DNA of 64,000 bases from an uncultured Clostridium sp. (GCA_900549235.1 URNT01000005.1:60150-124149); one strand, 5' to 3'; shown: positions 9,430 through 17,765, counted from the first letter of the stretch. Translations and numbers: made by a program. Notes: a model not told the origin generated them from the sequence alone.

Positions 9430-9473
9430 AGTGCTTACCTCCAGTAATTCTATAACTTTCTCTGACCTGTATT

Positions 9474-9541
9474 ATTGTATCAGAGTTAGTTATAACTTAC
9501 CAGGCGGTAATTTGTTCTGCAAATCCATAACAGATTGTTAT
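9474..9541 (-). promoter_or_regulatory. Probable LysR-controlled promoter of the ABC operon
   Basis: On the minus strand a TACAAT -10 (9474-9479) has no good -35, the pattern of an activated promoter. Two related dyads lie upstream: the palindrome GTTATAAC (9489-9496), about where a LysR protein would contact RNA polymerase, and ATAAC-N5-GTTAT (9527-9541), which overlaps the stop codon of the LysR gene. The shared ATAAC/GTTAT half sites suggest a common binder. Binding is inference. Confidence 0.4.
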
Positions 9542-10440
9542 AGCATTTGATGAAACCTGTCCAGAATCCACTCTGCCTGTCTGGAAAGAATACGGGCCGG
9601 ATCCTTTACATAGCCAATCTGCAGGAAGGGCTCACAGCCATTGATGGGAAGGGCTTTTAAATCATATTGTGAGTAAGGCTCATACATAAAATCAAGCCCC
9701 AGACTGCAGACATCAGTATATAAAAGCAGATTGATAGTTAAATGGTCACTGTTGCTGTATGCCGCATGGTTCAGATTTTTCGTATCGATCACGCCCATAC
9801 TGACTGTTTCCAGGTGGTGATCCATGGAAAAAAAATCTCTTACTCCACGAACAAATTTCAATTCCTGAAGCTCGGAAAAGTCTACGCTCTGCTCATGATA
9901 CAATGGATGACAGGGACCTACATATAAACAGATCTTCTTTGTCTTTAACGGTACAAATTCCAGATTTTTATGGGACAGGATATGCTGGAATGTCTGAACC
10001 TGATGCTGAGCCACATAAAGGATTCCTATCTCGGAAATTCCCTGATGTACCTGTTCCGTAATATCCTCTGCCGTTCCCTCATGATGCTCTATAGAATAAA
10101 TATGTCCCCATTCTTTATAAAAATCTACCAGAAGCCTTGCAATCATATTGCTTGGATAAGTGGAAATCCGAATGCTGTTTTTCATATCCGGAACAGCCAG
10201 AGATGAAATAGTTGCCGTAGCTTTCAATATCATTTTTGCATATTCCAGAACCGTTTCTCCGTAAACGGTAGGAGAAACGCCCTTTCCGCTTCGCTCAAGC
10301 AGCGGCCTTCCCAGTTCATGCTCCAGAGAACGAATGGTTTTGCTGACATTAGGCTGGGAAGTATACATACAGGCAGCCGCCTGGGACAGACTTCCCCGTT
10401 CACAGGCTATCACAAAAAACTCCAGTTGTTTAATATCCAT
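9538..10440 (-). CDS. LysR-family transcriptional regulator of the adjacent ABC operon
   Basis: The 300-residue protein has an N-terminal HTH (residues 1-60, with SQAAACMYTSQPNVSKTIRS at about 16-35) and a two-lobed effector domain. It has full LysR length. It lies directly upstream of the binding-protein gene on the same strand rather than divergent from it, so it may be co-regulated or activate the operon from the 108-bp gap. GGAAG precedes the ATG by 5 bases. The likely inducer is the imported ligand or its deacylated product (inference). Confidence 0.85.
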   Translation of the reverse strand: MDIKQLEFFVIACERGSLSQAAACMYTSQPNVSKTIRSLEHELGRPLLERSGKGVSPTVYGETVLEYAKMILKATATISSLAVPDMKNSIRISTYPSNMIARLLVDFYKEWGHIYSIEHHEGTAEDITEQVHQGISEIGILYVAQHQVQTFQHILSHKNLEFVPLKTKKICLYVGPCHPLYHEQSVDFSELQELKFVRGVRDFFSMDHHLETVSMGVIDTKNLNHAAYSNSDHLTINLLLYTDVCSLGLDFMYEPYSQYDLKALPINGCEPFLQIGYVKDPARILSRQAEWILDRFHQML

Positions 10441-10525
10441 ATCATCTTCCTTTCATCGTTTGTATCATTCTATTCATCTCTCAAACATGCTCTCGTTATT
10501 TTTACCATAATTCTGCCCGTCACTA

Positions 10526-11458
10526 TCACCACACAAAACACAGCTGCCCATCCACCCAGGATTCCTGGCGGGCCTCTGTTACCGTCTCCCCTGGTCCCGG
10601 CCAGCCTATGAGAACAGGTGACCTGGGATCATGATGCTTTAAGCTGATCCGGGCCGTCTCAGGATCAGCATTTGCATAGCAGTAGCGGCAGCCGTGACCG
10701 CAGGTGTTGTACTGGCCAATGTCATTTCCCAGAAGGCAGCTGCATTCCGGCCGGGCTTTTCCGTTTTTAGAGGGCACAGTGAGCGTCAGGCCGCCGGCTT
10801 CCTCAAACACCGCCTTTGTCATACAGCCGGATGGGTCGATACCATAAGGCGCCAGCTCATCACCTTCGCAACAGGTTTTCAGCCTCATGCCACAGTCCCT
10901 GGCGATCTCCGAAAATGCCCTTCCAATGGCGTGGCGTTCCTCCCGCTCCGGCTTTTTCCCCTCCGGGAAATTTCGTTTTGTAGTCTCATACAGATCCAGA
11001 AAGCTGATGATACAGGTTCTGGTGCTGCCCTTTAAAAGGCGGGCCATTGCCTCAAAAGCCTTTATATGAAATTCCAGGGAATAAGCTTCTGTGATAAAAA
11101 TGGGGTCATATCTCCATATCACCCGCTGTTCCCCCACCTTACAGGACAGCGCCCTGAAATCTGCCGCCACCTTCTCCTTAGGCGGAACCCCCGGCTCTAT
11201 CTCTTTTCCATAAGGAGTAATGGTCACGAACCATAGCTGGCGGAAGGCGGACAGCTGATGGAGATGCGGAATCAGAGGAGCCGGATTCTTAGTGCAGAAG
11301 CAGAGAAAATCCACTACCGAAGGATCCAGACGGTAGCGCACAAGGTGCTCCGGGTTATAGGGATTCCTCACCAGCACAAAGCCCTCCCGGATCCGGTTTA
11401 AAAACCACTGGCTGTAATAGGCCGGAATGTCGGTCCGGCTCCCTGTATTGATGATCAT
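10526..11458 (-). CDS. DUF1848 family protein with a Cys-rich C-terminus
   Basis: The 310-residue protein opens with MIINTGSRTDIPAYYSQWF, characteristic of DUF1848, whose function is unknown. The C-terminal region has a dense Cys set, CSCLLGNDIGQYNTCGHGCR followed by YCYAN, suggesting a metal or Fe-S site; relation to radical SAM spore-photolyase-like proteins is possible but unproven. An in-frame ATG at 11533 exists, but GGAGG just upstream of 11458 and family conservation favour 11458. It appears to be a single-gene unit beside the insertion-sequence graveyard. Confidence 0.8.
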   Translation of the reverse strand: MIINTGSRTDIPAYYSQWFLNRIREGFVLVRNPYNPEHLVRYRLDPSVVDFLCFCTKNPAPLIPHLHQLSAFRQLWFVTITPYGKEIEPGVPPKEKVAADFRALSCKVGEQRVIWRYDPIFITEAYSLEFHIKAFEAMARLLKGSTRTCIISFLDLYETTKRNFPEGKKPEREERHAIGRAFSEIARDCGMRLKTCCEGDELAPYGIDPSGCMTKAVFEEAGGLTLTVPSKNGKARPECSCLLGNDIGQYNTCGHGCRYCYANADPETARISLKHHDPRSPVLIGWPGPGETVTEARQESWVDGQLCFVW

Positions 11459-11733
11459 GGGGTTGCCTCCTTTTACTTTGATTATACAGGGGTTTGGGAA
11501 AGATGACAAGACAGCAGAAAACAGCATTGACAAAAAGACTTCGATGTTCTATACTCAGACTACTTCCTTTGAGGAAAATCTTTTATCTTTCATATGGCGT
11601 ATCGCCAGTTTTTCCAGCTTTGTTTTAATTGTTTATTGGTCAGGAGGACGATGCCTTTGAGGGTTCATTTCAACTCTAAATTGACGTTTTCATTGAATTT
11701 AATAATCAGAATTATTATAATGGAAGCAGGATC

Positions 11734-12305
11734 ATGTGCAGCACAATCCGTATACACAAGGATAGGTTATTTCGTTTTATTTTCAAAGAAAAAAGGACCT
11801 TTTAGCACTGTATAATGCTGTGAATCATTCTCACTACGAGGATCCGGAGGCATTGGAAATTACCACGCTGGAAAATGTAATTTGTATGGGAACCAAAAAT
11901 GATGTTTCCTTTATGAGCGAAGATATTCTGAATCTCTGGGAGCGCCAAAATTCCTTTAACCCTAGAGCATGGTTGAAAATTGCTTTTCGTCAGCTGCGCG
12001 TCACACTTTGTGGTAGATTCGGGTCGGATGAAAGAGGTGTAATGGGCTACGCTGACTAAATCCGGCCAGGATATACCGCAAAGTGGGGTATGCAGATGGT
12101 GGAAATGAATTTTCAATCATGCTCTAATATGCCCATTCGAGGACTATTTTATTTTGCAAGATTATACAGACAATATATTCAAAACGAAAGGATAAATATA
12201 TACGGTTATTCTTTAAAAGTATTGCCTTTTCCTCAATACATTATCTTTTATAATGGGCTTGAACATAAACCAGATCAGATGGAGCTGCGCCTGTCCGATG
12301 CATTC
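11734..12305 (+). pseudogene. Rpn-type PD-(D/E)XK nuclease (recombination-promoting nuclease) pseudogene
   Basis: Translation from ATG 11734 gives STIRIHKDRLFRFIFKEK, the N-terminus of Rpn/transposase-like PD-(D/E)XK nucleases. One A is missing from the A-run at about 11788-11794, after which DLLALYNAVNHSHYEDPEAL continues in another frame. At 11965 the gene is split by a 160-bp miniature element, then continues with NMPIRGLFYFARLYRQYI and QYIIFYNG. The 3' part stops around 12300 at the junction with an IS1182 fragment. At least three lesions make it a clear pseudogene. The 275 bp before it (11459-11733) hold no recognisable gene; a TTGAAT-17-TATAAT promoter match (11693-11721) is present but lies very close to the start. 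Confidence 0.8.
11965..12124. mobile_element. 160-bp MITE-like element with TA target duplication inside the Rpn pseudogene
   Basis: The ends are inverted repeats: GAGCATGGTTGAAAATT at the left and, read inward from the right, GAGCATGATTGAAAATT. Weaker inverted similarity extends to about 55 bp on each side. It is flanked by TA (11963-11964 and 12125-12126). Removing the element plus one TA (162 bp, 54 codons) rejoins the host frame exactly as SFNP|NMPIRGL. The element contributes an in-frame TAA at 12057. No ORF for a transposase is inside, so it must be mobilised in trans. TA duplication suggests an IS630/Tc1-mariner type enzyme (inference). Confidence 0.75.
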
Positions 12306-12719
12306 CACATGATCTTTTGAAAAAATGTATGAATTTATGTCCATGAATATCTGTTCTATGGAAGCAGTCAGTTTATTTCGGATAAGATTTCCGAAAGTGG
12401 CAAAAGCAGGTGCTTTCATTTCATCGAGGAGATACATGTAACGAATGTCATTGCGGCATAGTTTTTCAATCTCACGCAGCGAACAAACACCTTTTTCCAT
12501 GAAAGCGAACAGTATCGCTTTAAGGAGCTTTTGTTCATCACATCTTGGGCGACCTGTTTTGCAGCCTTTCTCTACAAAATATCTTGATAGGTCGATGTAA
12601 TCCATAACCTCACAAAAAGTGTATACCGGATCAGAAATATCAATTAATTTTTCGATTTCTAATGGTAATTTCAGCTGGCGGGCTGTATAATTATCATTGG
12701 TATTTTGATTTAGTAGCAT
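12300..12719 (-). pseudogene. IS1182-family transposase, N-terminal fragment
   Basis: About 138 residues match the N-terminal DUF772 domain of IS1182 transposases, including IEKLCRNDIRYMYLLDEMKA (about residues 84-103) and the APAFATFGNLI region. The match stops after SKDHVE, just before the DDE catalytic domain; beyond it the frame runs antisense through the Rpn pseudogene. The catalytic half is missing, so the gene is dead. Confidence 0.75.
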
Positions 12720-12733
12720 AATTCATTATACCA

Positions 12734-12769
12734 AAAAATCGCTCAGACCTCACGGTCTGGGCGATTTTT
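12734..12769. terminator. Bidirectional hairpin upstream of the IS1182 fragment
   Basis: A 16-bp stem, AAAAATCGCTCAGACC paired with GGTCTGGGCGATTTTT (one G-T mismatch), with a 4-base loop and A/T runs on both sides. It lies upstream of the transposase ATG, where IS elements often carry a hairpin that blocks incoming transcription. Confidence 0.65.
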
Positions 12770-12807
12770 CTATTAGGGGAGTTTTTTACAGCCCCTAAAA
12801 ATTCTTC

Positions 12808-12900
12808 TTAAAACTTACACAAAAAACTTGACAATCCCCGTCTGTATTCCATAGGACTCATATATCCTAATGATTTTTTATTCTTGACTCATTATACCAG
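12808..12900 (-). pseudogene. IS3-family (IS150-like) orfB C-terminal fragment
   Basis: The minus strand encodes YNESRIKKSLGYMSPMEYR, then about ten residues and a TAA at 12808. This is the conserved C-terminus of IS3-family transposases (normally YYN-x-RI-x-LGYMSPM-x-YR). Nothing upstream continues the gene, so only the last 30 or so codons survive. Confidence 0.65.
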
Positions 12901-12943
12901 ACAAGATAATTATTTAATATTTGTATGAAATTTGAGATGCACA

Positions 12944-13111
12944 AAGAAAACCAATCACTGTACGATTGCCCACAGGTATGCTTACAATGCATGCTTTACA
13001 GACAGAAAATACCGTGAAAAACTTCGAGGTTCCAGAGCCGGGATTAACATGACAAAACAGGAATTACATCAGAAAAATAAGATTATTTCTCCACTGATTG
13101 AACAAGGATAA
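12944..13111 (+). pseudogene. IS30-like transposase N-terminal fragment
   Basis: An open stretch ending with TAA at 13109-13111 reads CTIAHRYAYNACFTDRKYRE, then SRAGINMTKQELHQKNKIIS and PLIEQG. This matches the region before the HTH of IS30-type transposases (SR-x-GIN-x-T-x-xEL...I-SPLI-xxGQ). It stops where the conserved GQS should follow. Assignment is by motif memory and the fragment is short. Confidence 0.5.
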
Positions 13112-13140
13112 TCCCCTTATTATATTAATTTGATTTTTAC

Positions 13141-14202
13141 TTACTCAGGATGTGCAATCAAGCATACAGGAGAATGACACACAATACTTTCTCCTTCCGG
13201 GCAAAGCTTTCCCGTGGTTTCATCTCTATGGAAACAAGTAATATTGTTACTGTCCTGATTAGCAACCAGCAGCATATCTTCCAGGATCAAAAAATCCCTG
13301 GGTGATTTTCCCATTGTTTTCTGTATCTGAATCCGATTAAGCAGTCCTGTATCCTGTCCTATTTCATACACTGCAATACTGTCATCTCCCCGATTGGAAG
13401 CATACAGGAAACGTCCGTCCTGGGAACATTTGATTGCTGCACATGTACTTTTTGTGTCTGCTGTGTCCAATGTGGATATTCTCTGGAAAGTTTTGGGTAT
13501 TTCTCCTGCAATATCAATGACAAATACCTCTGAGCTCAACTCACAGACCACATACATCCATTTAGGGCATGTTGGATGGATTACGAAATGTCTGGGGCCA
13601 CATCCCCCTGGAAATATAATATCGCGTTCCGGACAATGTTCAAGGCATTCCACCTGTGGGTTAATTTTATAATAAAAGATTTTATCCTGCCCCAGATCCA
13701 CACACCAAAGGCCTTCTTTTTGAGAGTCCATACCCGAAAAATGCACATGGGGGCCTTCCTGCCTTGTGGGATGCATTCCTTTTCCTTCATGCTGCTTAAA
13801 GTCACATAATGCACGGATATGGCCATTCATTTCCAAAGAAAACATGGAAAAGCTGCCACTCATATAATTGGAAACAAAGGCATATCTGTTTTTCTCATCT
13901 AGCAGCACATGGCACGGAAGCGTTCCCCTGGTTCCTTGGGAATGAATCAGCTTCAGCTGATTTTCTTTGCACTCCAGTACCCCAAAGCCTCCTCCTGTTT
14001 CTCCATGATAGTTCATATCTTCCATTACTGCATATAAATGATGTCCATCCTCAGATAATGCCAGATAAGAAGGATTCGAAATCCCATCTTTCTCCAATTC
14101 CAGCTGGAGATTGTGGGTTTTCCCATCAATCCTATATCGAAAAATCCCTGCCTGATTTTCCTGTGCATAGGTTCCCACATACAGTTTATAATCTCTTTTC
14201 AT
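13141..14202 (-). CDS. Seven-bladed beta-propeller lactonase (YbhE/Pgl-like, pfam10282)
   Basis: The 353-residue protein shows the lactonase-family repeats, for example LYVGTYAQENQAGIFRYRI (about residues 7-25), FVSNYMSGSFSMF and RFLYASNRGDDSIAVYEI. The family includes 6-phosphogluconolactonase of E. coli (Pgl) and muconate-type cyclases. It is predicted to hydrolyse a sugar lactone to the aldonic acid in the cytoplasm (no signal peptide). It is the last gene of the catabolic operon, with AGGAGA before the ATG, and ends next to the IS graveyard. In this context the substrate is probably the lactone made by the SDR dehydrogenase rather than 6-phosphogluconolactone (inference). Confidence 0.82.
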   Translation of the reverse strand: MKRDYKLYVGTYAQENQAGIFRYRIDGKTHNLQLELEKDGISNPSYLALSEDGHHLYAVMEDMNYHGETGGGFGVLECKENQLKLIHSQGTRGTLPCHVLLDEKNRYAFVSNYMSGSFSMFSLEMNGHIRALCDFKQHEGKGMHPTRQEGPHVHFSGMDSQKEGLWCVDLGQDKIFYYKINPQVECLEHCPERDIIFPGGCGPRHFVIHPTCPKWMYVVCELSSEVFVIDIAGEIPKTFQRISTLDTADTKSTCAAIKCSQDGRFLYASNRGDDSIAVYEIGQDTGLLNRIQIQKTMGKSPRDFLILEDMLLVANQDSNNITCFHRDETTGKLCPEGESIVCHSPVCLIAHPE

Positions 14203-14211
14203 AAACCTCTC

Positions 14212-14871
14212 CTATAAAATCCCATACGTTGCAAATGCCTCTGTAGAGCTCATTCCCTCTTCGATTGATTTTCTTACTGTCTTTTCTCCCCGTGCCTTCT
14301 CCAACGCCCTTTCAATTACTGTATCAATATGCTGGGACGGAATGACCAGGACGCCGTCAATATCACCAAAAATCAGATCTCCCGGCATAACCGTCACATC
14401 TCCTACTTCAATCCGGCAGCGATAATCTACTACCTGGGTGCGCACGGAAGAGTCCTGTGCATAGCAGCCTCTGGAAAATACTGGCCAGTTCTGTTCTAAT
14501 ACCTGAGGGGTATCCCTGTGCCATCCATTAACCACAGCACCTACGGCACCTCGTTTTTTTGCAGTCGCTGTCAAAAGCTCTCCCCAGTATGCACAGCGCA
14601 TTTCGCCGCCGCTTGCAATATAAATTTCATCTTCCTGCAGGTCATCCAGGGCTTCCGTCAGCAGGCCAAATGGTTTTTTCTGCTCTCCATATACGTCTAT
14701 CATCAGAACCGTCATAGCATAGCCTGCCAGCTTCATATCATCCCGCAAAGGACGCACTGCCTGAGGAAGGAACTGATGATAAAAGCCCATCTGATCCAAA
14801 ATATCCCCTACTACCGGCGTATATAGTTCCTTTTTCATAACTTCCAGTATTTCATGTTTATTTAATGCCAT
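14212..14871 (-). CDS. RraA-family protein, probable 2-keto acid aldolase
   Basis: The 219-residue protein has the RraA/HMG-aldolase fold signature VMPGDLIFGDIDGVLVIPSQ at about residues 157-176, with the metal-binding Asp and substrate Arg region GGEMRCAYWGELL upstream. Family members include 4-hydroxy-4-methyl-2-oxoglutarate aldolase, oxaloacetate decarboxylase and the RNase E inhibitor RraA. Within a sugar-acid operon the aldolase role is the natural choice: cleaving a 2-keto-3-deoxy acid to pyruvate and an aldehyde. It overlaps the mutarotase gene by 14 bp. The regulator role of RraA is unlikely in this context. Confidence 0.8.
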   Translation of the reverse strand: MALNKHEILEVMKKELYTPVVGDILDQMGFYHQFLPQAVRPLRDDMKLAGYAMTVLMIDVYGEQKKPFGLLTEALDDLQEDEIYIASGGEMRCAYWGELLTATAKKRGAVGAVVNGWHRDTPQVLEQNWPVFSRGCYAQDSSVRTQVVDYRCRIEVGDVTVMPGDLIFGDIDGVLVIPSQHIDTVIERALEKARGEKTVRKSIEEGMSSTEAFATYGIL

Positions 14872-15895
14872 TTTTCAAATCTCCCTTATAAATCCAAAAT
14901 TTCAGTTCTGTTTCTGTTTCTCCCTGTGCCTGAAGAGAAAAAGCACTTTTATTTTCGATTGCTTTTGTCAGTCCCCCTGATGGATAACTGGTCCATGGCT
15001 CCAACGCAAGATTATAAGTCCGTCCATACCAGGGATATCCAAAAGAGCCGCGGCATACCAGCCACATCCACATATAGGGAAACTGCCTGCCGTCCCAGCT
15101 CATTCCATAGCTCAGATTCAGGCGTTCATTATAAACTTTATACCAGGCATCCTCCGGGAAGTCTGTAATATAAAGCATATCTGCTGTTTTTGTATCTTCG
15201 TTCGGCACTTTTGAAAAATTTGTCCCATTCTGTGATATGGGCCACAAAAACTTCTCTCCTGGTTGTGTGCGCTGCTCTTCAAAATCCTGCTCTTCCATGG
15301 AAAAACAGCTCTTTCCATTGGTGTCAATATGGCAGGTTTCATCCAGAAATGGCTTTCCTACGGTCGGATGGTTTCCCCACATCAGTTGCATGGGTTCATC
15401 AGCCAGATTTTTTAATTTTTCACGGATTGTAATACAGCTTTCTCCCGATTTTAAGGAAATTTCTTTTGTCAGCTTAAATGGAGAACGCAGCGTTTCAATT
15501 TCTGCCTGAAGCACCACCTCGTCTGCCTCATCTTTTACGATGCGGCAAATCCACGGGACATTTGAAATCTCCCCATGCATACCAAGTGCTGCGCCTTTAT
15601 AATTACAGGGGCCTCCTCCATTCGGCAGGATTTCCTGCCAACCGCCGGAATTATGATCCAGGTAATTTCCCAGGCTGTCTCCTGTTGTGGAGAGATAGTC
15701 GCTGCGTTTATGCAGTTTTACCGGGGAACGCCACATTAAGTCTACATCATCCGGTTTAAACAGCATTTCCACACAGTCCATTCCCCTGTCAATCAAAAAC
15801 ATCAGCCTGATTTTCTGATTTTCCATTATCACTGCCCTGTTTCCATTGACTATAATCTGGTCTGTAATCCTGCAGCCTGTATTACGACTATACAT
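14858..15895 (-). CDS. DUF4432 family protein, aldose-1-epimerase-like
   Basis: The 345-residue protein belongs to the galactose-mutarotase-like beta-sandwich superfamily, DUF4432 branch. Markers include FLIDRGMDCVEMLFKPDDVD (about residues 34-53), the central WGNHPTVGKPFLD (His conserved) and a late LALEPWTSYP (Glu as catalytic-base candidate). It likely interconverts sugar anomers or binds the sugar substrate. GGAGGAG lies before the ATG. The position between the SDR and RraA genes supports a role at the first step of sugar oxidation; its substrate is unknown. Confidence 0.78.
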   Translation of the reverse strand: MYSRNTGCRITDQIIVNGNRAVIMENQKIRLMFLIDRGMDCVEMLFKPDDVDLMWRSPVKLHKRSDYLSTTGDSLGNYLDHNSGGWQEILPNGGGPCNYKGAALGMHGEISNVPWICRIVKDEADEVVLQAEIETLRSPFKLTKEISLKSGESCITIREKLKNLADEPMQLMWGNHPTVGKPFLDETCHIDTNGKSCFSMEEQDFEEQRTQPGEKFLWPISQNGTNFSKVPNEDTKTADMLYITDFPEDAWYKVYNERLNLSYGMSWDGRQFPYMWMWLVCRGSFGYPWYGRTYNLALEPWTSYPSGGLTKAIENKSAFSLQAQGETETELKFWIYKGDLKNGIK

Positions 15896-15907
15896 CCCAC
15901 TCCTCCT

Positions 15908-16651
15908 TTAATATCTTAAAAGATTTTCACTATATCCTCCATCTACATATAGGGTAGCACCTGTTACATAAGAGGAAGCTTCCGAAGCAAGGAATATGGC
16001 CGGTCCTGCCAGTTCTTCTGCCTGTCCTACGCGTTCCATTGGAATCCACTGTCCAAAATCCATTGCTTCTACCACTTCGCGATTCATATCTGTTGCGATT
16101 GCGCCTGGCGCCAGGTTATTAACACGAATACCATACTTTGCCAGCTCCAGTGCTTCCACTTTTGTAAGCATGGATAAGGATGCCTTTGACATGCAGTAAT
16201 ATCCATTTTCACGTACCGGGACTTTCTGATGAATGGATGTCACATTGATAATGGATGCGCTTCCTGCCTTTTTTAATGCCGGAAGTAATTTCTGTACAAG
16301 AAAATAGGGGGACTTGGTATTCACATTGTAGATTGCGTCCATTGCCTCCTCTTCTCCCGTTTCTACGGGACTGTGTGTTTCAAATCCGGCATTGTTCACT
16401 AATACATCCAAAACTATCCCCTTTTCTGTAAAGGGGCGAAGCATTTCGTCTAATGCTTCCAGATTTTTCAAATCTCCCCATAAGAACTGAAAGCCATTTT
16501 TTTCAGCAATCTCCTGCGTTGATTCCTTTCTGCTGCCATGAATCCATACATTGGCTCCTGCTTCCTGCATTCCTTTTGCAATTGCAAATCCAATTCCCCG
16601 CGTACCGCCTGTAATCAAAACATTCTTTCCGGTTAAATCAAACAGCTTCAT
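15908..16651 (-). CDS. SDR-family oxidoreductase, sugar or sugar-acid dehydrogenase
   Basis: The 247-residue classical short-chain dehydrogenase has the cofactor motif GGTRGIG near residues 15-21, NNAG at about 86, catalytic Ser in INVTSIH and YCMSK (YxxxK) near residues 152-156. The C-terminus ends with the common GATLYVDGGYSENLLRY. Related enzymes are gluconate 5-dehydrogenase, KduD and glucose 1-dehydrogenase. Here it would oxidise the imported sugar to its lactone, or reduce or oxidise a keto-sugar acid; sequence alone does not decide. AGGGAGA precedes the ATG. Confidence 0.85.
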   Translation of the reverse strand: MKLFDLTGKNVLITGGTRGIGFAIAKGMQEAGANVWIHGSRKESTQEIAEKNGFQFLWGDLKNLEALDEMLRPFTEKGIVLDVLVNNAGFETHSPVETGEEEAMDAIYNVNTKSPYFLVQKLLPALKKAGSASIINVTSIHQKVPVRENGYYCMSKASLSMLTKVEALELAKYGIRVNNLAPGAIATDMNREVVEAMDFGQWIPMERVGQAEELAGPAIFLASEASSYVTGATLYVDGGYSENLLRY

Positions 16652-16675
16652 ACGCCTTATCTCCCTTCGTTTTCA

Positions 16676-17743
16676 TTAAACATTAAGCCCCATCAATTCT
16701 GCCTTAATAAAGCCCAGCGCATATGCCATTCCTGCATGCCATGAATCAGCACACTGAATCTGAGGGGTATGATCTGGTATCAGCACACCTGAAAACTTAT
16801 GTTTCTTTAAAATCTCCAGTGTCCGTTTGATGTCAATGTCTCCGTCATCAACAAACACCTCCGTATAATCCGGCACTTTTCCGCGTACATTCCTTACATG
16901 AGCATAGGCAATCTTTCCCTGAGATGCATATTGCTCTAATGCATCATAAATATTTCCATGAGTCATTTCCTGGATACTTCCCATACAGAAATCAATTCCG
17001 TTGGATGGGCTTGGAACAAGATCCAGCACCTTCTGGTATAATTCCGGCTGGTAAACCAGACGGGGAGTGTTTCTTAAAAATGGCATAGGCGGATCATCTG
17101 GATGAAGAGCCATCATAACGCCTGCTTCCTCTGCCACCGGCAGAATCTGCTCTAAAAACCATTTCAGACGTTTCCAGAGCTCCTCATAGCCAATATCTTC
17201 TATATAGCCTTCCTCTTCCTGCCTGGAGTAAGTCATATTCCAGATTTCACCCCTGGGAATTCTTGCATCTAAATTCAGAAGATCGGCATGGAAGCATGTA
17301 CTCACTGCACCGCCTCTGGCCTGAGTTGTCTTCTGATGTCCCCACACGCCTGCAAGGCTGAAATTATATCCGAAGCTGCGGATGCCCGCTTTCCCTGCAT
17401 TGCGGATAATCTTTTTTAAGTTTTCCATCTGTTCTTCTTTTTTTGGTCCATCCAATAGTACATCATACCAGTCAGCCGGACTAAAATTTTCAATACCGTA
17501 AATATTAAGACCCCTGTCCTTTGCTTTTTTCTGGAGCATCATCATGGAATCCAGACTCCAGATTTCCTCATCTGCCTTTGAAGTTCCATAATTTTCTTTT
17601 TCATCCGTTGCCTTTACTATATCCTTCTCTCCATCGTAATAATTTGCCAGATGGACAATCAAATCTGTACATCCGCACTGTTTTGCAAAAGCAAACTCTT
17701 CATTTTTTAACATATATCGATATAAACCTACTCCCAGTTTCAT
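16676..17743 (-). CDS. UxuA-like (mannonate dehydratase family) sugar-acid dehydratase
   Basis: The 355-residue TIM-barrel protein keeps UxuA metal-site motifs: HPDDPP at about residues 213-218, GIDFCMGS at about 249-256, AHVRNVRG near 280 and a C-terminal PDHTPQ. UxuA converts D-mannonate to 2-keto-3-deoxygluconate with Fe2+ or Mn2+. The protein is divergent (the N-terminus lacks the usual RWYG region), and no uxuB, uxaC or KDG kinase is nearby, so the substrate may be another aldonic acid. GGAGG precedes the ATG. Confidence 0.75.
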   Translation of the reverse strand: MKLGVGLYRYMLKNEEFAFAKQCGCTDLIVHLANYYDGEKDIVKATDEKENYGTSKADEEIWSLDSMMMLQKKAKDRGLNIYGIENFSPADWYDVLLDGPKKEEQMENLKKIIRNAGKAGIRSFGYNFSLAGVWGHQKTTQARGGAVSTCFHADLLNLDARIPRGEIWNMTYSRQEEEGYIEDIGYEELWKRLKWFLEQILPVAEEAGVMMALHPDDPPMPFLRNTPRLVYQPELYQKVLDLVPSPSNGIDFCMGSIQEMTHGNIYDALEQYASQGKIAYAHVRNVRGKVPDYTEVFVDDGDIDIKRTLEILKKHKFSGVLIPDHTPQIQCADSWHAGMAYALGFIKAELMGLNV

Positions 17744-17765
17744 CGTAAATCCTCCACATCCTTAT

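Noticed and set aside
11693..11721. TTGAAT-17-TATAAT as promoter of the Rpn gene
   Set aside because: The match is good, but the -10 lies only 12 bases before the ATG, leaving no room for a leader with ribosome site; noted in the pseudogene entry only.
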